Part shown: piece by piece, positions 51,409 through 60,684 of the stretch
Numbering within the stretch: the first letter of the stretch is position 1
Layout of the letters: the number at the start of each line of letters is the position of its first letter
Source of the DNA: Cloacibacillus evryensis DSM 19522
Lineage (GTDB): Bacteria > Synergistota > Synergistia > Synergistales > Synergistaceae
DNA: 64,000 nucleotides
Assembly (NCBI RefSeq): GCF_000585335.1
Contig: NZ_KK073872.1
Location: forward strand, 3,091,283-3,155,282
Direction: 5' to 3'
Notes under the pieces: model-generated
Databases searched by the model: none
Seen by the model: the letters and a program-made list of their open reading frames with translations, nothing else
Told to the model about the DNA's origin: nothing
Position numbers and translations under genes: made by a program

Positions 51409-52560
51409 TTACCGTATATTTTTTATTATATTTACACTTTCGATATAATTGATACCGCGCCTTTTTTGTTCGTCTATTACGAAATTATAGAGTTTATCCG
51501 ACGCCGCCAGCTTTTCCGGAGCTATCACACCCTTTTCTTTTATCAGGCCGGAAGTCACCGCATGCGCAAATATCGAACAGGTGAGCCCGGTACAGCGCCC
51601 CATCGAATTATTCCATGACGCCTCGTCAAACCGGTCATAGAGATCCCACGTGTATGTAACGTAATCACGGCCCTTATACCCTTCGACGACTATTTTCATG
51701 ATCGTCAAATCTCGGTCGCCTGCTTCAGGGTCCATCTTCCACATGGGAAAAAGGAGGTCGCAGGCAACATCACGCGGCCTGAGCATGTTTCCCCCTAGAA
51801 GCCTCTTTTCCTCGTCAAAGAGCCCCATCGTACGCAGAAGCCGCATCTGCTCAACATGCCCTGGCCATCTCATGGTACGTTCCTGCATGTTCCTCGCCTT
51901 TATGTTCTTCATAAGAGAACGGAGCCCGTCGGTAATGAAGGTCTCAAGGGTACCGACTTTGGGAAATTCCTCAATATCCAGATCACCCATCGCCTCTATT
52001 ACCACCGGCTTGAAATCGCTGATGTAGCGGGCTGGCCGTGTATATTCCTCTATAACGTCGGTCGCAGACCATGTAATCTGATAGTTGAACGGAGGAATTT
52101 TCTTTTCGGGAATGCCGCCGACGCATATTACCGCCTTCTCCACTTCGTCGAGCAGAGCGGCCCCGCGCCCCACGAGAAAATTCGACATGCCGGGCGCGAC
52201 ACCGATATCCGGCACCACAGTAACGCCATTTTCCTTTGCCAGTCCGTCAAGCTCCTCAAAATCCTCCGGCATGAACGATATATCGCAAAAATTTTTCCCA
52301 GACTTTATCACGGCTTCCATCATCGCGTTCCCAAAGCGCCCAGGGACCCCCGCGGTAACTATATCAGCGCCCTTCAATATACCTGAAAGTTTTTGGGCGT
52401 CGGTACATGAACAGACGGCCGTTTTCACAGTGGGGTTTTTTGCCTTTATTCTCTCGAGCACGCTTTCGTTTAGATCCACCACGGTAACGTCAAAATCATT
52501 GCTCATATCGCCAGCGATGATATTCCCCACAAGCCCTCCGCCGATTTGTACTGCCTTCAT
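51409..52560 (-). CDS. Saccharopine dehydrogenase family protein (copy 1)
   Basis: 383 aa with an N-terminal Rossmann fold (IGGGLVGNIIAGDM; Asp after strand 2 in VTVVDLNE suggests NAD) and the C-terminal saccharopine-dehydrogenase domain (GIPEKKIPPFNYQITWSA, YTRPARYI). Members oxidise or form secondary amines such as saccharopine or carboxyspermidine. It forms a pair with the paralog at 52592 and shares an operon with an NhaC transporter, hinting at catabolism of lysine or a related opine-type amine. Confidence 0.86.
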   Translation of the reverse strand: MKAVQIGGGLVGNIIAGDMSNDFDVTVVDLNESVLERIKAKNPTVKTAVCSCTDAQKLSGILKGADIVTAGVPGRFGNAMMEAVIKSGKNFCDISFMPEDFEELDGLAKENGVTVVPDIGVAPGMSNFLVGRGAALLDEVEKAVICVGGIPEKKIPPFNYQITWSATDVIEEYTRPARYISDFKPVVIEAMGDLDIEEFPKVGTLETFITDGLRSLMKNIKARNMQERTMRWPGHVEQMRLLRTMGLFDEEKRLLGGNMLRPRDVACDLLFPMWKMDPEAGDRDLTIMKIVVEGYKGRDYVTYTWDLYDRFDEASWNNSMGRCTGLTCSIFAHAVTSGLIKEKGVIAPEKLAASDKLYNFVIDEQKRRGINYIESVNIIKNIR

Positions 52561-52591
52561 AGATAACGCCTCCTGTCGGTGATGTTTTTTA

Positions 52592-53755
52592 TTACAATTC
52601 CACTATTTCCTGATGTATCTTAACGTTTCTCTTCTTTAACTCGTTTATAAATATTTCTACGGCCTTGCCGTTTTTCCCGACCATCTCCGGAGGGTTGACT
52701 CCTGGGTTGTTAAGAATACCTTCGGCGATCAATTTTCCCACAATGACACACGGAAAGCCGGTCGTTCTGGACATGGACGGGTAGAATGTTTTCATGTCTT
52801 TTTCATCATACAGGCTGAACTGATACTGCAGACGCCGGCCGTCTTTTCTGCCCGTAACTTCGATATAATAAAACGTAAATTCGTTTTCATCTTTTTTAAG
52901 TTCCATTTTCGGGTAGGCAAGCCCGGCAAACACATCTCTTGGCCGCACGCTCATTCCGTTGATATTTACCGGCGTCAAATCAAATAAGCCTATTTCACGA
53001 AGGAATTCCATCCGCGCCGCGGTACCTGGATATCTTAGGGTATACTCCGTTACGTTGGGGCTGGGGATCGTATCGAGAAGCGTTCTAGAACCGTCTGTGA
53101 AGAATCCTTCCATTTGCGGAAGTTTCAACCCGGGTATCTTGAAATCAATAGTTTTACAACCGGAAAGCGCCGGCACGCTGACAATTTTACCCTCTTTTTT
53201 TATCCTTGCTGGCCGCACGTATTCTTCCACAAGGTCATCGAGAGAAAAGACAAGTTTATAATTGAATGGCTCTTGAGGAGAAAGCGGCAATCCTGTAACA
53301 TAATAGGTGACATCTTCCACCTCATCCAGCTGATCACAGGCATATCCTATCAAAACGCTTGAAGATCCTGGAGCGACGCCTACGTCTTCAAAGGCGGTGA
53401 CTCCGCATTTTTTCGCCTCGGCATCCCAGTCGCGATAGTCTTCTCCCATAAATGAAATATCGGACATATTGACGCCTGCCTTTATCACGGCACCGACCAT
53501 CTGGTAGCCAAGAGCGCCGGGAACCGCGCCTATCACAAGATCCTGCCCCCTGACTGCCTCCGTTATCGATACTGGAGAGGCAAAATCGACTTCGCTTTTT
53601 CCCGTGATCTTCCCTTTCGATCTCTTGATAGTTTCTTCAAGTTTCTCTTTCCTCACATCACAAACTGTTACGTCATAGCTCTCGTCCGCCGCCATATCAA
53701 GCGCCATCACAGAACCTACGAGCCCATTGCCAAGTACAGTAACTTTTTTCTTCAT
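52592..53755 (-). CDS. Saccharopine dehydrogenase family protein (copy 2)
   Basis: 387 aa, same architecture as copy 1: GNGLVGSVMALDM, DVTVCDVRKEKLEE, NMSDISFMGEDY, DVGVAPGSSSVLIGY, GLPLSPQEPFNYKLVFS and EEYVRPARI. The Cys/Asp after strand 2 differ slightly, so cofactor or substrate preference may differ. It is 31 bp upstream of copy 1; the two may act in series or as a heteromer. Confidence 0.86.
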   Translation of the reverse strand: MKKKVTVLGNGLVGSVMALDMAADESYDVTVCDVRKEKLEETIKRSKGKITGKSEVDFASPVSITEAVRGQDLVIGAVPGALGYQMVGAVIKAGVNMSDISFMGEDYRDWDAEAKKCGVTAFEDVGVAPGSSSVLIGYACDQLDEVEDVTYYVTGLPLSPQEPFNYKLVFSLDDLVEEYVRPARIKKEGKIVSVPALSGCKTIDFKIPGLKLPQMEGFFTDGSRTLLDTIPSPNVTEYTLRYPGTAARMEFLREIGLFDLTPVNINGMSVRPRDVFAGLAYPKMELKKDENEFTFYYIEVTGRKDGRRLQYQFSLYDEKDMKTFYPSMSRTTGFPCVIVGKLIAEGILNNPGVNPPEMVGKNGKAVEIFINELKKRNVKIHQEIVEL

Positions 53756-53799
53756 TGCAAAATTCCTCCTCTTTCAATCGGTTCATAAAGAAATGTTTT

Positions 53800-55239
53800 T
53801 TACTGTTCTTTCTTTACATGAAACACAAAAACACCCATATATCCAAACACCACCGCAACCAACGGATTTACCCAGTTCAGGACAGCATAGGGAGCGTATG
53901 AGAATGCCGCCGTGCCCAGAGTGGCCGACATATAAGCTCCGCATGTCGTCCATGGTATGAGCGGGGAAGAAAGTGTGCCGGCATCCTCAAGCGTTCTCGA
54001 CAGCATGTGTGGGGCCAGTCCGGCTCTCTCATAGGCCGGTTTCATCAGACGCCCGGGCAGCACTATTGCTATATATTGGTCCCCTACGAAAAGGTTCACT
54101 CCTATACACGACACTACAGTGGCAGCAATAAGATTCCCGGGTCTTGAGAGGACCCTGGCGGAGGCGTTCAGAATAACGTTCAGGTACCCGACAGCTTCAA
54201 GTATCCCTCCAAACCCTATGGCTATCCAGCTTAACGAGATAGTCCACATCATTCCCTGCAATCCGCCGCGTGTCAGAAGAGTGTTGACCATTTCCGCAAT
54301 TTGATCGCCAAAGACATCCGCCGATACCGTCCCCGTATATCCATACTGCGCCGCGCTAATAATATTCGCAAAACTTTCGCCCTGAATAAACATTCCGCAC
54401 AATGCGCCAGCAACTATCCCAAGCATCATTCCAGGAATGGCAGGAACCTTCAAAAGGGTAGAGACTATAACGATAACTGGCGGCAGCAACAGGAATGGGC
54501 TGATCAGCTGTACGGACGCAAGCGCTTTTCTTATCTCAAAGACTCTCGTGGGGTCATAATTTCCCGAAATATTGATCGAAAGAGTAATCACGATAAAAAT
54601 CATTAACGTTATCGCGTAACTGGTACCAGTCGTATAGAGCATTGATTTAATATGATCGTACAGCTTTGCGCCGGATACCGCCGGCGCCAAATTCGTCGTA
54701 TCCGAGAGAGGGCTCATTTTATCGCCGAAATACGCCCCGGATATCACCGCCCCTGCCGTCATACCCGGAGATATTCCCAGCCCCGCCCCCACTCCCATCA
54801 ACGCAACGCCGATACTGGCGGCGGTCCCCCAAGAAGACCCAGTAGCCAGCGAGACGATGCTGCAGATCAACAGAGAAACTATCAGGAATGTTTTAGGCGT
54901 TAAAATGGCAAGTCCGTAGTCAATCATAGTGGTAATCACGCCCGACGTCATCCAAACGCCGATCATGATCCCCACCATCATCAGGATAAAAAAGGCGGAC
55001 GTCGCCGCGTTGACAGCCGATACATATCCATCCTCCAAGACCTGCCATTTATTCCCCAGGCGCAGTCCCAGAACAATCACGATGAGAATACAAACGAATA
55101 AAGGGATATGAGCGTCCAGTTTCAATTTCACAACACAAAACATCACGATCGCCGCTACGGCGGCAATTATGGCAATTGACTCAAAGAGGCCTGGCCGCCT
55201 GCCGTGAGGGCTGTTTTTTTCAGAAAGATGATTCAACAA
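53800..55239 (-). CDS. Na+/H+ antiporter, NhaC family (copy 2)
   Basis: 479 aa; about eleven hydrophobic segments; SSWGTAASIGVALMGVG, GAYFGDKMSPLSDTTNLAPAVSGA and DAGTLSSPLIPWTTCGAY are NhaC landmarks shared with the gene at 20483. The start is TTG at 55239, 6 nt after GGAGG; the frame runs on to 55269 without support. First gene of the leftward operon with the two saccharopine-dehydrogenase-like genes, probably exchanging their substrate or product. Confidence 0.87.
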   Translation of the reverse strand: MLNHLSEKNSPHGRRPGLFESIAIIAAVAAIVMFCVVKLKLDAHIPLFVCILIVIVLGLRLGNKWQVLEDGYVSAVNAATSAFFILMMVGIMIGVWMTSGVITTMIDYGLAILTPKTFLIVSLLICSIVSLATGSSWGTAASIGVALMGVGAGLGISPGMTAGAVISGAYFGDKMSPLSDTTNLAPAVSGAKLYDHIKSMLYTTGTSYAITLMIFIVITLSINISGNYDPTRVFEIRKALASVQLISPFLLLPPVIVIVSTLLKVPAIPGMMLGIVAGALCGMFIQGESFANIISAAQYGYTGTVSADVFGDQIAEMVNTLLTRGGLQGMMWTISLSWIAIGFGGILEAVGYLNVILNASARVLSRPGNLIAATVVSCIGVNLFVGDQYIAIVLPGRLMKPAYERAGLAPHMLSRTLEDAGTLSSPLIPWTTCGAYMSATLGTAAFSYAPYAVLNWVNPLVAVVFGYMGVFVFHVKKEQ

Positions 55240-55547
55240 TATACACCTCCAATTAAATGGTTTTTTCAAATAAAATATAAAAATGTTTTTATTAAGTGAT
55301 AAAATTATATAGTTTTGTATGAATTATTTACATATTTTTTAACCCCTATTGCACACATTAAAAAGAATATATTGTCTGTTATAATCATATAAAAAGAACA
55401 TTGCCCTGTATATACACTATAAATTTTTGAAACCTGCGACAATCGGGTATAATATCTTACATCAATGAACGATTAACGATATATTCTTTACACGGAGAAG
55501 GGTTGCAGGCCTAATATGTAAGACTAAATAAAAGGTGGTGAGATACC
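55240..55547. other. AT-rich divergent control region, NhaC / Lrp
   Basis: No gene. A possible rightward promoter is TTGAAA (55427-55432), 15-bp spacer, TATAAT (55448-55453). Another TATAAT-like box lies near 55380. The Lrp-type protein probably binds here. Confidence 0.4.
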
Positions 55548-56036
55548 TTGGGACGCGGCAAAATTATTAATCTGGATAAAATCGGATGGGAAATTTTAAA
55601 TGAGTTACAAAAAAATCCACGGATATCTTACCGGGAGATTGGCAGAAAGGTCAATTTATCCTGTTCCTCTGTTCTGGAGCGTATTCGGAGAATGGAGGAA
55701 GACGGCATCATACAGGATTATCAGGTCGTCCTAGATACGCAAAAGGTAGGATATATGATACAGGCGATCATAAAAATCAAGATCTATTCTTTAAATGACG
55801 AAGATATCCTTCTAAAAAAGCTTCGCTCAAATATTTATGTCCGGCAACTTTGGGTCACAACAGGCGACAGCGATTTTATAATGGAAGCCGTTTTTCCAGT
55901 TATGAAGGACATGAATGATTTCCTTGTGATACTGGGCAAGCACGGGCGGACATTTTCATCTGTAGTCATAAACAAACCAATTTTCAACAAACGCCTATAC
56001 TCCTTAAATAGTCAGGAAAACAGAATAAACGATTAA
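55548..56036 (+). CDS. Lrp/AsnC family transcriptional regulator
   Basis: 162 aa: N-terminal helix-turn-helix (DKIGWEILNELQKNPRISYREIGRKVNLS, SSVLERIRRMEEDGII) and C-terminal RAM/ACT-like effector domain. The start is TTG at 55548 after AAAGGTGG. Divergent from the NhaC-saccharopine-dehydrogenase operon, which it presumably controls in response to an amino acid. Confidence 0.9.
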   Translation: MGRGKIINLDKIGWEILNELQKNPRISYREIGRKVNLSCSSVLERIRRMEEDGIIQDYQVVLDTQKVGYMIQAIIKIKIYSLNDEDILLKKLRSNIYVRQLWVTTGDSDFIMEAVFPVMKDMNDFLVILGKHGRTFSSVVINKPIFNKRLYSLNSQENRIND

Positions 56037-56068
56037 AAATATGATTTGCAGCAGCGTACCTACCAACA

Positions 56069-56632
56069 TCATATCTCCCGCACCACGCGGCAAGGGCTGC
56101 CGTAGGCGACGCTTCCGGCGGGGATGTCGCGCGTTACGAGACTGCCCGCGCCGACGACGCATCCGTCGCCGATGGAGACGCCGGGCAGGATGATCGTGCC
56201 GCCGCCTATCCAGACGTGCGCGCCGATCGTTACCGGCGCGGTACAGGTGACGGGGAATTCAAAACCGTCGACAATATGCTTTTCCTCCCAACGCGCTTCC
56301 GGCGTCATTGGATGAAAGGCAGTATATATCTTCACATCGGGGGCGATCAGTGTGTAGTCACCTATCGTTATCCTGTCGTCGTCAAGGAAGGTGCAGTTCA
56401 TATTGATAAAGCAGTTTTCGCCGAGAAAGATATTTCCTCCGACATTGGCATAAAAGGGCGAACGGACGCAGAGCCACTCCCCGCGGCCTCCGAGAAGCTG
56501 CGTGAGCAGGGTATTTCGCCGCTCTTTTTCACCGTTCGGCGTTCCGTTGAGTTCCAGCAGCAGTTCCGAGCAACGGCATATCCGCGCCACCAGTGGATCT
56601 CCTCCATAATTTCCCGCGCTGTTTTCACCCAT
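56069..56632 (-). CDS. Maltose/galactoside O-acetyltransferase-like hexapeptide acyltransferase
   Basis: 187 aa left-handed beta-helix acyltransferase. Catalytic His in YTAFHPMTPEAR, hexapeptide repeats VTIGAHVWIGGGTIILPGVSIGDGCVVGAGS and the ending VAYGSPCRVVREI. Acetyl-CoA donor is expected; acceptor sugar unknown. ATG 56632 follows GGGGG by 8 nt. GC-rich, unlike the gene to its right. Confidence 0.88.
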   Translation of the reverse strand: MGENSAGNYGGDPLVARICRCSELLLELNGTPNGEKERRNTLLTQLLGGRGEWLCVRSPFYANVGGNIFLGENCFINMNCTFLDDDRITIGDYTLIAPDVKIYTAFHPMTPEARWEEKHIVDGFEFPVTCTAPVTIGAHVWIGGGTIILPGVSIGDGCVVGAGSLVTRDIPAGSVAYGSPCRVVREI

Positions 56633-56912
56633 CGTCAATTCCCCCGCTCATGATGCTGCCTTGCCGCCCACACGCGGCGGAGCGGCATACTCGCTCATTT
56701 TACCCCGTGTTCTGTTCAAATTCATCACTACCCATCGACAGGACATCGTATTGTGTATCCTTATTTTGCATCGTTATTTTGTGTGGAAAGGCATATGGGA
56801 AAACAGGCATCCATCAATATAAACAGTGTGATGCTATACTACGCTAAAAAGCAAATTTCATGCCTGCGTTAAGGACAACCGAACATGCGATGCTATGCAT
56901 CTCTATATTGCG
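56633..56912. other. Intergenic stretch without a supported feature
   Basis: Composition falls from GC-rich to AT-rich across this interval, marking the edge of the helicase insertion. No terminator with a T-run, gene or repeat was seen. Confidence 0.4.
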
Positions 56913-58892
56913 TTACAAATTTTTTATACCAACCTCTTTCAAATAATTATATGTTCCATCATAAAATTCTCTTTTGCGGGAAATATCGGTATCACTACCT
57001 AATGGGATAAATATAGCCATACCTTGCCGTGCCCGAGTGAGAAGTACGCGATAGGCGTTTTTAAGGTATAGGCGTTTTTCTTCAGAGATTACATTATTCC
57101 AGCGATTACCTACAAAATTATTGCGACTCCATTGTTCATTGGAAAAACGGAAGTCCGCACCCCAAGCAACAACGGAATAATCCAATTCTAGGCCTTGTAT
57201 ATCAAATTCTGTAACGACATCTTCAAGAGCATAACTAGAACGCACATCATCTTTTCCATTTAGGAACCAGTTAGCAACGTCAATGTCGTTCTTTACGAAA
57301 AGACCTTCTGCCTTCAGTCTAAGAGCGCCACTACTTGCAAGTAGGCCGTATCTGGTAGTACCTTGAGAATGTTCTCGTACCCATTCTTTGGCTTTTTTTA
57401 GATCTCTGGTGATTACAATAGGATAGTTATTCTTTATTCGCTGATATAACTGTTGTGCTCCTTTGGTATTTACATCAAGAACTGCTTTCACAAACGCTGC
57501 TAGTTCCGGCGTTCTGAAGGAACGTACTGAAGTAGATAGATGCATTTTGTCTCTTTTATAAACTTGAAGTTTGGAGATCATACTTTCCCACCTCCGACCA
57601 CGGCGATATTCATCATCGTTTAGTTGAGGTGTGACATATATATCCCAATTTGAAAAGGAACGTCGTAGAGAGTCAAACCATTCAGGAAGGCCAGCTTCTC
57701 CCGTGTTTATCTCCTGTCCTCCGCCAACGAGACAAATGATAACTGCCCAGTCTTTGTGGCGATCCATCGTGCTGATTAAAAACTCCGGCTCGCTGTATGG
57801 AAATTCCATAATATCTTTTTTTGTGGACATGAATTTTTTAATCATATCATGAGTCCAAGCACGCTGTGCTTCGTCAAAGATAACGACATGCTCGGGCGGA
57901 ATATTCTCATTTTCCACAAAGGAATCCCGATATTTATGAATAATCTGTATGAAAGCAACTGTTTCGCGCAGTGCTGTTGCTTTAGATATTTGGTTGTTTT
58001 GTTGTGCTTTTTGTACGACCTCATCGCGTGCCAGAGCTTCTTGAAGCACTGTTACAAGAGGATAGTTGCCCGACAGAAAAACTGCACGTTCTCCGGTTTC
58101 CGCATTTGAACGTTCAATAGCAATATTTAAACCTACCAAAGTCTTTCCTGCACCTGGTACTCCCGTCACAAAGCATATTGATTTTCTTTTTTCTTTTTTA
58201 CTGTAGTCAATTATCTTATTAATTTCGTCAGTAGTAACTGTCAGGTTTTCTGCGCCAGCATCACTTCTTGTAATGTCATGCACGTTGTGCCCTTGGTACA
58301 ATGCTTGGGCTGCTTCAACAATCGTTGGTGTAGGGTAATAGGCCGAAGTTTCCCATTTGTTATAGTCAAAATCTGGTTCATCATTATAATGTGACGTTAC
58401 AGCATGAATCGCGTTAGCAATATTACTCGCATTACAGCAAATTGGTTCAAGAATACGTTCATGTTCACAAATAACACAAGGCATTGCGCTAGCTTCCGTA
58501 GGAATCATAATCGGAACCAGCAATTTATCAAGGCTTTCTTTATGAAAATTACGAAGGTCCAATGCATAATCACATACTTGGTCGGAGGTTGACTGCCGAT
58601 AGTTTGCGTCACCACACTTGAATTCCATGAGAAAGACAATGTTTTGATAGAGTAAAACAGCATCGACACGTTTACCCATTCTGGGAATGGTGTATTCAAA
58701 AATGATCTTGCCACCATAAAAATCCCGTAGTTGCCCTTTTAAAATTTTAATTTCACTTTTCCAAGAATTGCTTTGTAATGGTGGCGTTTCGGCAGAAGAA
58801 TTATTAGAATTTATGGCTCCAAATATTCCAACCTCAGACCGACAAAGAAAGTCTTGAATCGATGCTGAATAGTAGGCTCTTTGATTCCTAAT
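56913..58892 (-). CDS. Schlafen-type DNA/RNA helicase (DUF2075) with N-terminal nuclease-like region; start codon unclear
   Basis: P-loop helicase with FVTGVPGAGKTLVG (Walker A), VVIFDEAQRAW (Walker B), SVRSFRTPE and a C-terminal RVLLTRARQGMAIFIP motif. The N-terminal part has IPRMGKRVDAVLL followed by FLMEFKCG, a D-(x)n-E-x-K pattern of PD-(D/E)XK nucleases. The first ATG (58679) would cut into this domain; in-frame coding (RNQRAYYSASIQDFL...) continues to ATT at 58892, just after TGA AGG ATC. Either ATT/ATC starts translation or an ATG was lost. Strongly AT-rich against its neighbours, so recently acquired. A stand-alone antiviral role is plausible but unproven. Confidence 0.75.
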   Translation of the reverse strand: MRNQRAYYSASIQDFLCRSEVGIFGAINSNNSSAETPPLQSNSWKSEIKILKGQLRDFYGGKIIFEYTIPRMGKRVDAVLLYQNIVFLMEFKCGDANYRQSTSDQVCDYALDLRNFHKESLDKLLVPIMIPTEASAMPCVICEHERILEPICCNASNIANAIHAVTSHYNDEPDFDYNKWETSAYYPTPTIVEAAQALYQGHNVHDITRSDAGAENLTVTTDEINKIIDYSKKEKRKSICFVTGVPGAGKTLVGLNIAIERSNAETGERAVFLSGNYPLVTVLQEALARDEVVQKAQQNNQISKATALRETVAFIQIIHKYRDSFVENENIPPEHVVIFDEAQRAWTHDMIKKFMSTKKDIMEFPYSEPEFLISTMDRHKDWAVIICLVGGGQEINTGEAGLPEWFDSLRRSFSNWDIYVTPQLNDDEYRRGRRWESMISKLQVYKRDKMHLSTSVRSFRTPELAAFVKAVLDVNTKGAQQLYQRIKNNYPIVITRDLKKAKEWVREHSQGTTRYGLLASSGALRLKAEGLFVKNDIDVANWFLNGKDDVRSSYALEDVVTEFDIQGLELDYSVVAWGADFRFSNEQWSRNNFVGNRWNNVISEEKRLYLKNAYRVLLTRARQGMAIFIPLGSDTDISRKREFYDGTYNYLKEVGIKNL

Positions 58893-58952
58893 GATCCTTC
58901 ACTCCCTAACAAAGTAATGAAGTTATATTGTAAATCCAATGACGTAGATCAT

Positions 58953-58986
58953 AAAGGGCCACTTCTTAGAAGAGGCGGCCCTCTTT
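58953..58986 (-). terminator. Terminator of ilvD
   Basis: AAAGGGCC and GGCCCTCTTT arms around TCTTCTAAGAAGT-like loop; on the minus strand it ends CCCTTTAT, 19 bp past the stop. Confidence 0.6.
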
Positions 58987-59004
58987 AATATATTTACCAA
59001 ATTT

Positions 59005-60681
59005 TTACTGCTTCTTCAGCACGCCGCCCTCTACTCCCGAGGTGGCGAAGGCGCGGTAGCGGTTGAGGAAGGGGCTGTCGACCTCCTGGACGTGGGGGAC
59101 GAATTTCCGACGGCGCTCTGCGAGCACCTCTTCCGCGACGTTTAAGTCGAGGCGTTTTTCCGGGATGTTGATCGATATTTCGTCGCCCTCTTCAACGAGG
59201 CCGATGGGGCCGCCGACCGCCGCTTCGGGCGAGACGTGGCCGATCGCCGCGCCGCGCGTCGCGCCGGAGAAGCGTCCGTCGGTGATGAGCGCGACGGTGC
59301 CGCCCTTGCCCTGGCCCATGATCGCCGAGGTGGGGCCGAGCATTTCGCGCATCCCGGGGCCGCCTTTCGGACCCTCGTAGCGGATGACGACGACGTCGCC
59401 GTCGTTGATCTTGTTGGCCATTATCGCGGCGCTCGCCTCTTCTTCACAGTCAAAAACGCGCGCCGGTCCGGTGTGTACGAGCATCTCCGGGGCTACGGCC
59501 GCCTGTTTGACGATAGCGCCGAGCGGCGCGAGGGTGCCCTTCATGAAGGCGAGCCCCCCCTCTTTATGGTGCGGATCTTCCAGCGGGCGGATGACTTCCG
59601 CGTCTGTGACCTTTGCGCCGGCGACGTTTTCCGCCGTCGTCGCACCGGTCACCGTTATCGTTTCGCCGTCTATGAGGCCGGCCGCAAGCAGCTGCGCCAT
59701 CAGGGCCTGCACGCCGCCCGCGCGCCAGAGGTCTTCGATATGATGCGCGCCTCCGGGGCTCATCGAGCAGAGATGCGGCACCTTCGCGCCGACTTCGTTG
59801 AAGATATCCAGCGGCAGTTCAAGCCCCGCCGCCCAGGCGATCGCCGGCAGGTGGAGCGAGGTGTTGGTCGAGCCGCCGAGCGCGAGGTCCACCGCAACGG
59901 CGTTTTTGAAGGCCTCTATCGTGAGAATGTCGCGCGGACGGATATTTTTTTCGACAAGGTTCATTATCGCGCGCCCCGCGTCTTTTGCAAGGCGGATGCG
60001 TCCCGCGTGCACGGCTGGGATCGTCCCGTTGCCGGGCAGGCCGAGGCCGAGCGCCTCCATCATGCAGTTCATCGTGTTGGCGGTGAACATGCCGGAGCAG
60101 GAGCCGCAGCCGGGACAGGCGTTGTCTTCGATATCCTGGAGCGCCGCGTCGTCGATCTTTCCCGCGCCGCGCTGTCCGACGCCCTCGAATACGCTGTTCA
60201 GGTCAAGAGTGCGTCCCTTGTGCTGTCCCGCCATCATCGGGCCGCCGGAGATGACGAGCGCCGGCAGATTCAGCTCCGCCGCCGCCATCGCCATGCCGGG
60301 GATGATCTTGTCGCAGTTTGGCACGAGTACAAGTCCGTCAAGCGCGTGGGCGCGGGTCATGATCTCGACCGAGTCCATGATGAGCTCGCGGCTCGGCAGC
60401 GAGAATTTCATTCCTTCGTGGTTCATTGCGATGCCGTCGCAGACGCCGATGACGGGAAATTCTATCGGCAGGCCTCCCGCGGCGTAGATGCCGGCTTTGA
60501 CGGCCTCCGTTATCGTGCGCAGATGCACATGGCCGGGGATGATCGCGTTATAGGCGTTCGCCACGCCGATCCATGGGCGCTCTATCTCCCAGTCCGTGTA
60601 GCCCGCGGCCTTCAGCAGCGAACGGTGGGGGCTGCGAAGGTATCCTTTTTTCGCTTTATCGCTGTTCAATTCACTGTTCAC
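59005..60681 (-). CDS. ilvD: Dihydroxy-acid dehydratase
   Basis: 558 aa iron-sulfur dehydratase of branched-chain amino-acid synthesis. Signatures: [54 protein letters not shown] and the C-terminal [11 protein letters not shown]. The start is GTG at 60681, 3 bp after the ilvB stop; the AGGA before it is very close, so translation is probably coupled. Last gene of the leftward ilv operon. Confidence 0.96.
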   Translation of the reverse strand: MNSELNSDKAKKGYLRSPHRSLLKAAGYTDWEIERPWIGVANAYNAIIPGHVHLRTITEAVKAGIYAAGGLPIEFPVIGVCDGIAMNHEGMKFSLPSRELIMDSVEIMTRAHALDGLVLVPNCDKIIPGMAMAAAELNLPALVISGGPMMAGQHKGRTLDLNSVFEGVGQRGAGKIDDAALQDIEDNACPGCGSCSGMFTANTMNCMMEALGLGLPGNGTIPAVHAGRIRLAKDAGRAIMNLVEKNIRPRDILTIEAFKNAVAVDLALGGSTNTSLHLPAIAWAAGLELPLDIFNEVGAKVPHLCSMSPGGAHHIEDLWRAGGVQALMAQLLAAGLIDGETITVTGATTAENVAGAKVTDAEVIRPLEDPHHKEGGLAFMKGTLAPLGAIVKQAAVAPEMLVHTGPARVFDCEEEASAAIMANKINDGDVVVIRYEGPKGGPGMREMLGPTSAIMGQGKGGTVALITDGRFSGATRGAAIGHVSPEAAVGGPIGLVEEGDEISINIPEKRLDLNVAEEVLAERRRKFVPHVQEVDSPFLNRYRAFATSGVEGGVLKKQ

Positions 60682-60684
60682 TTC

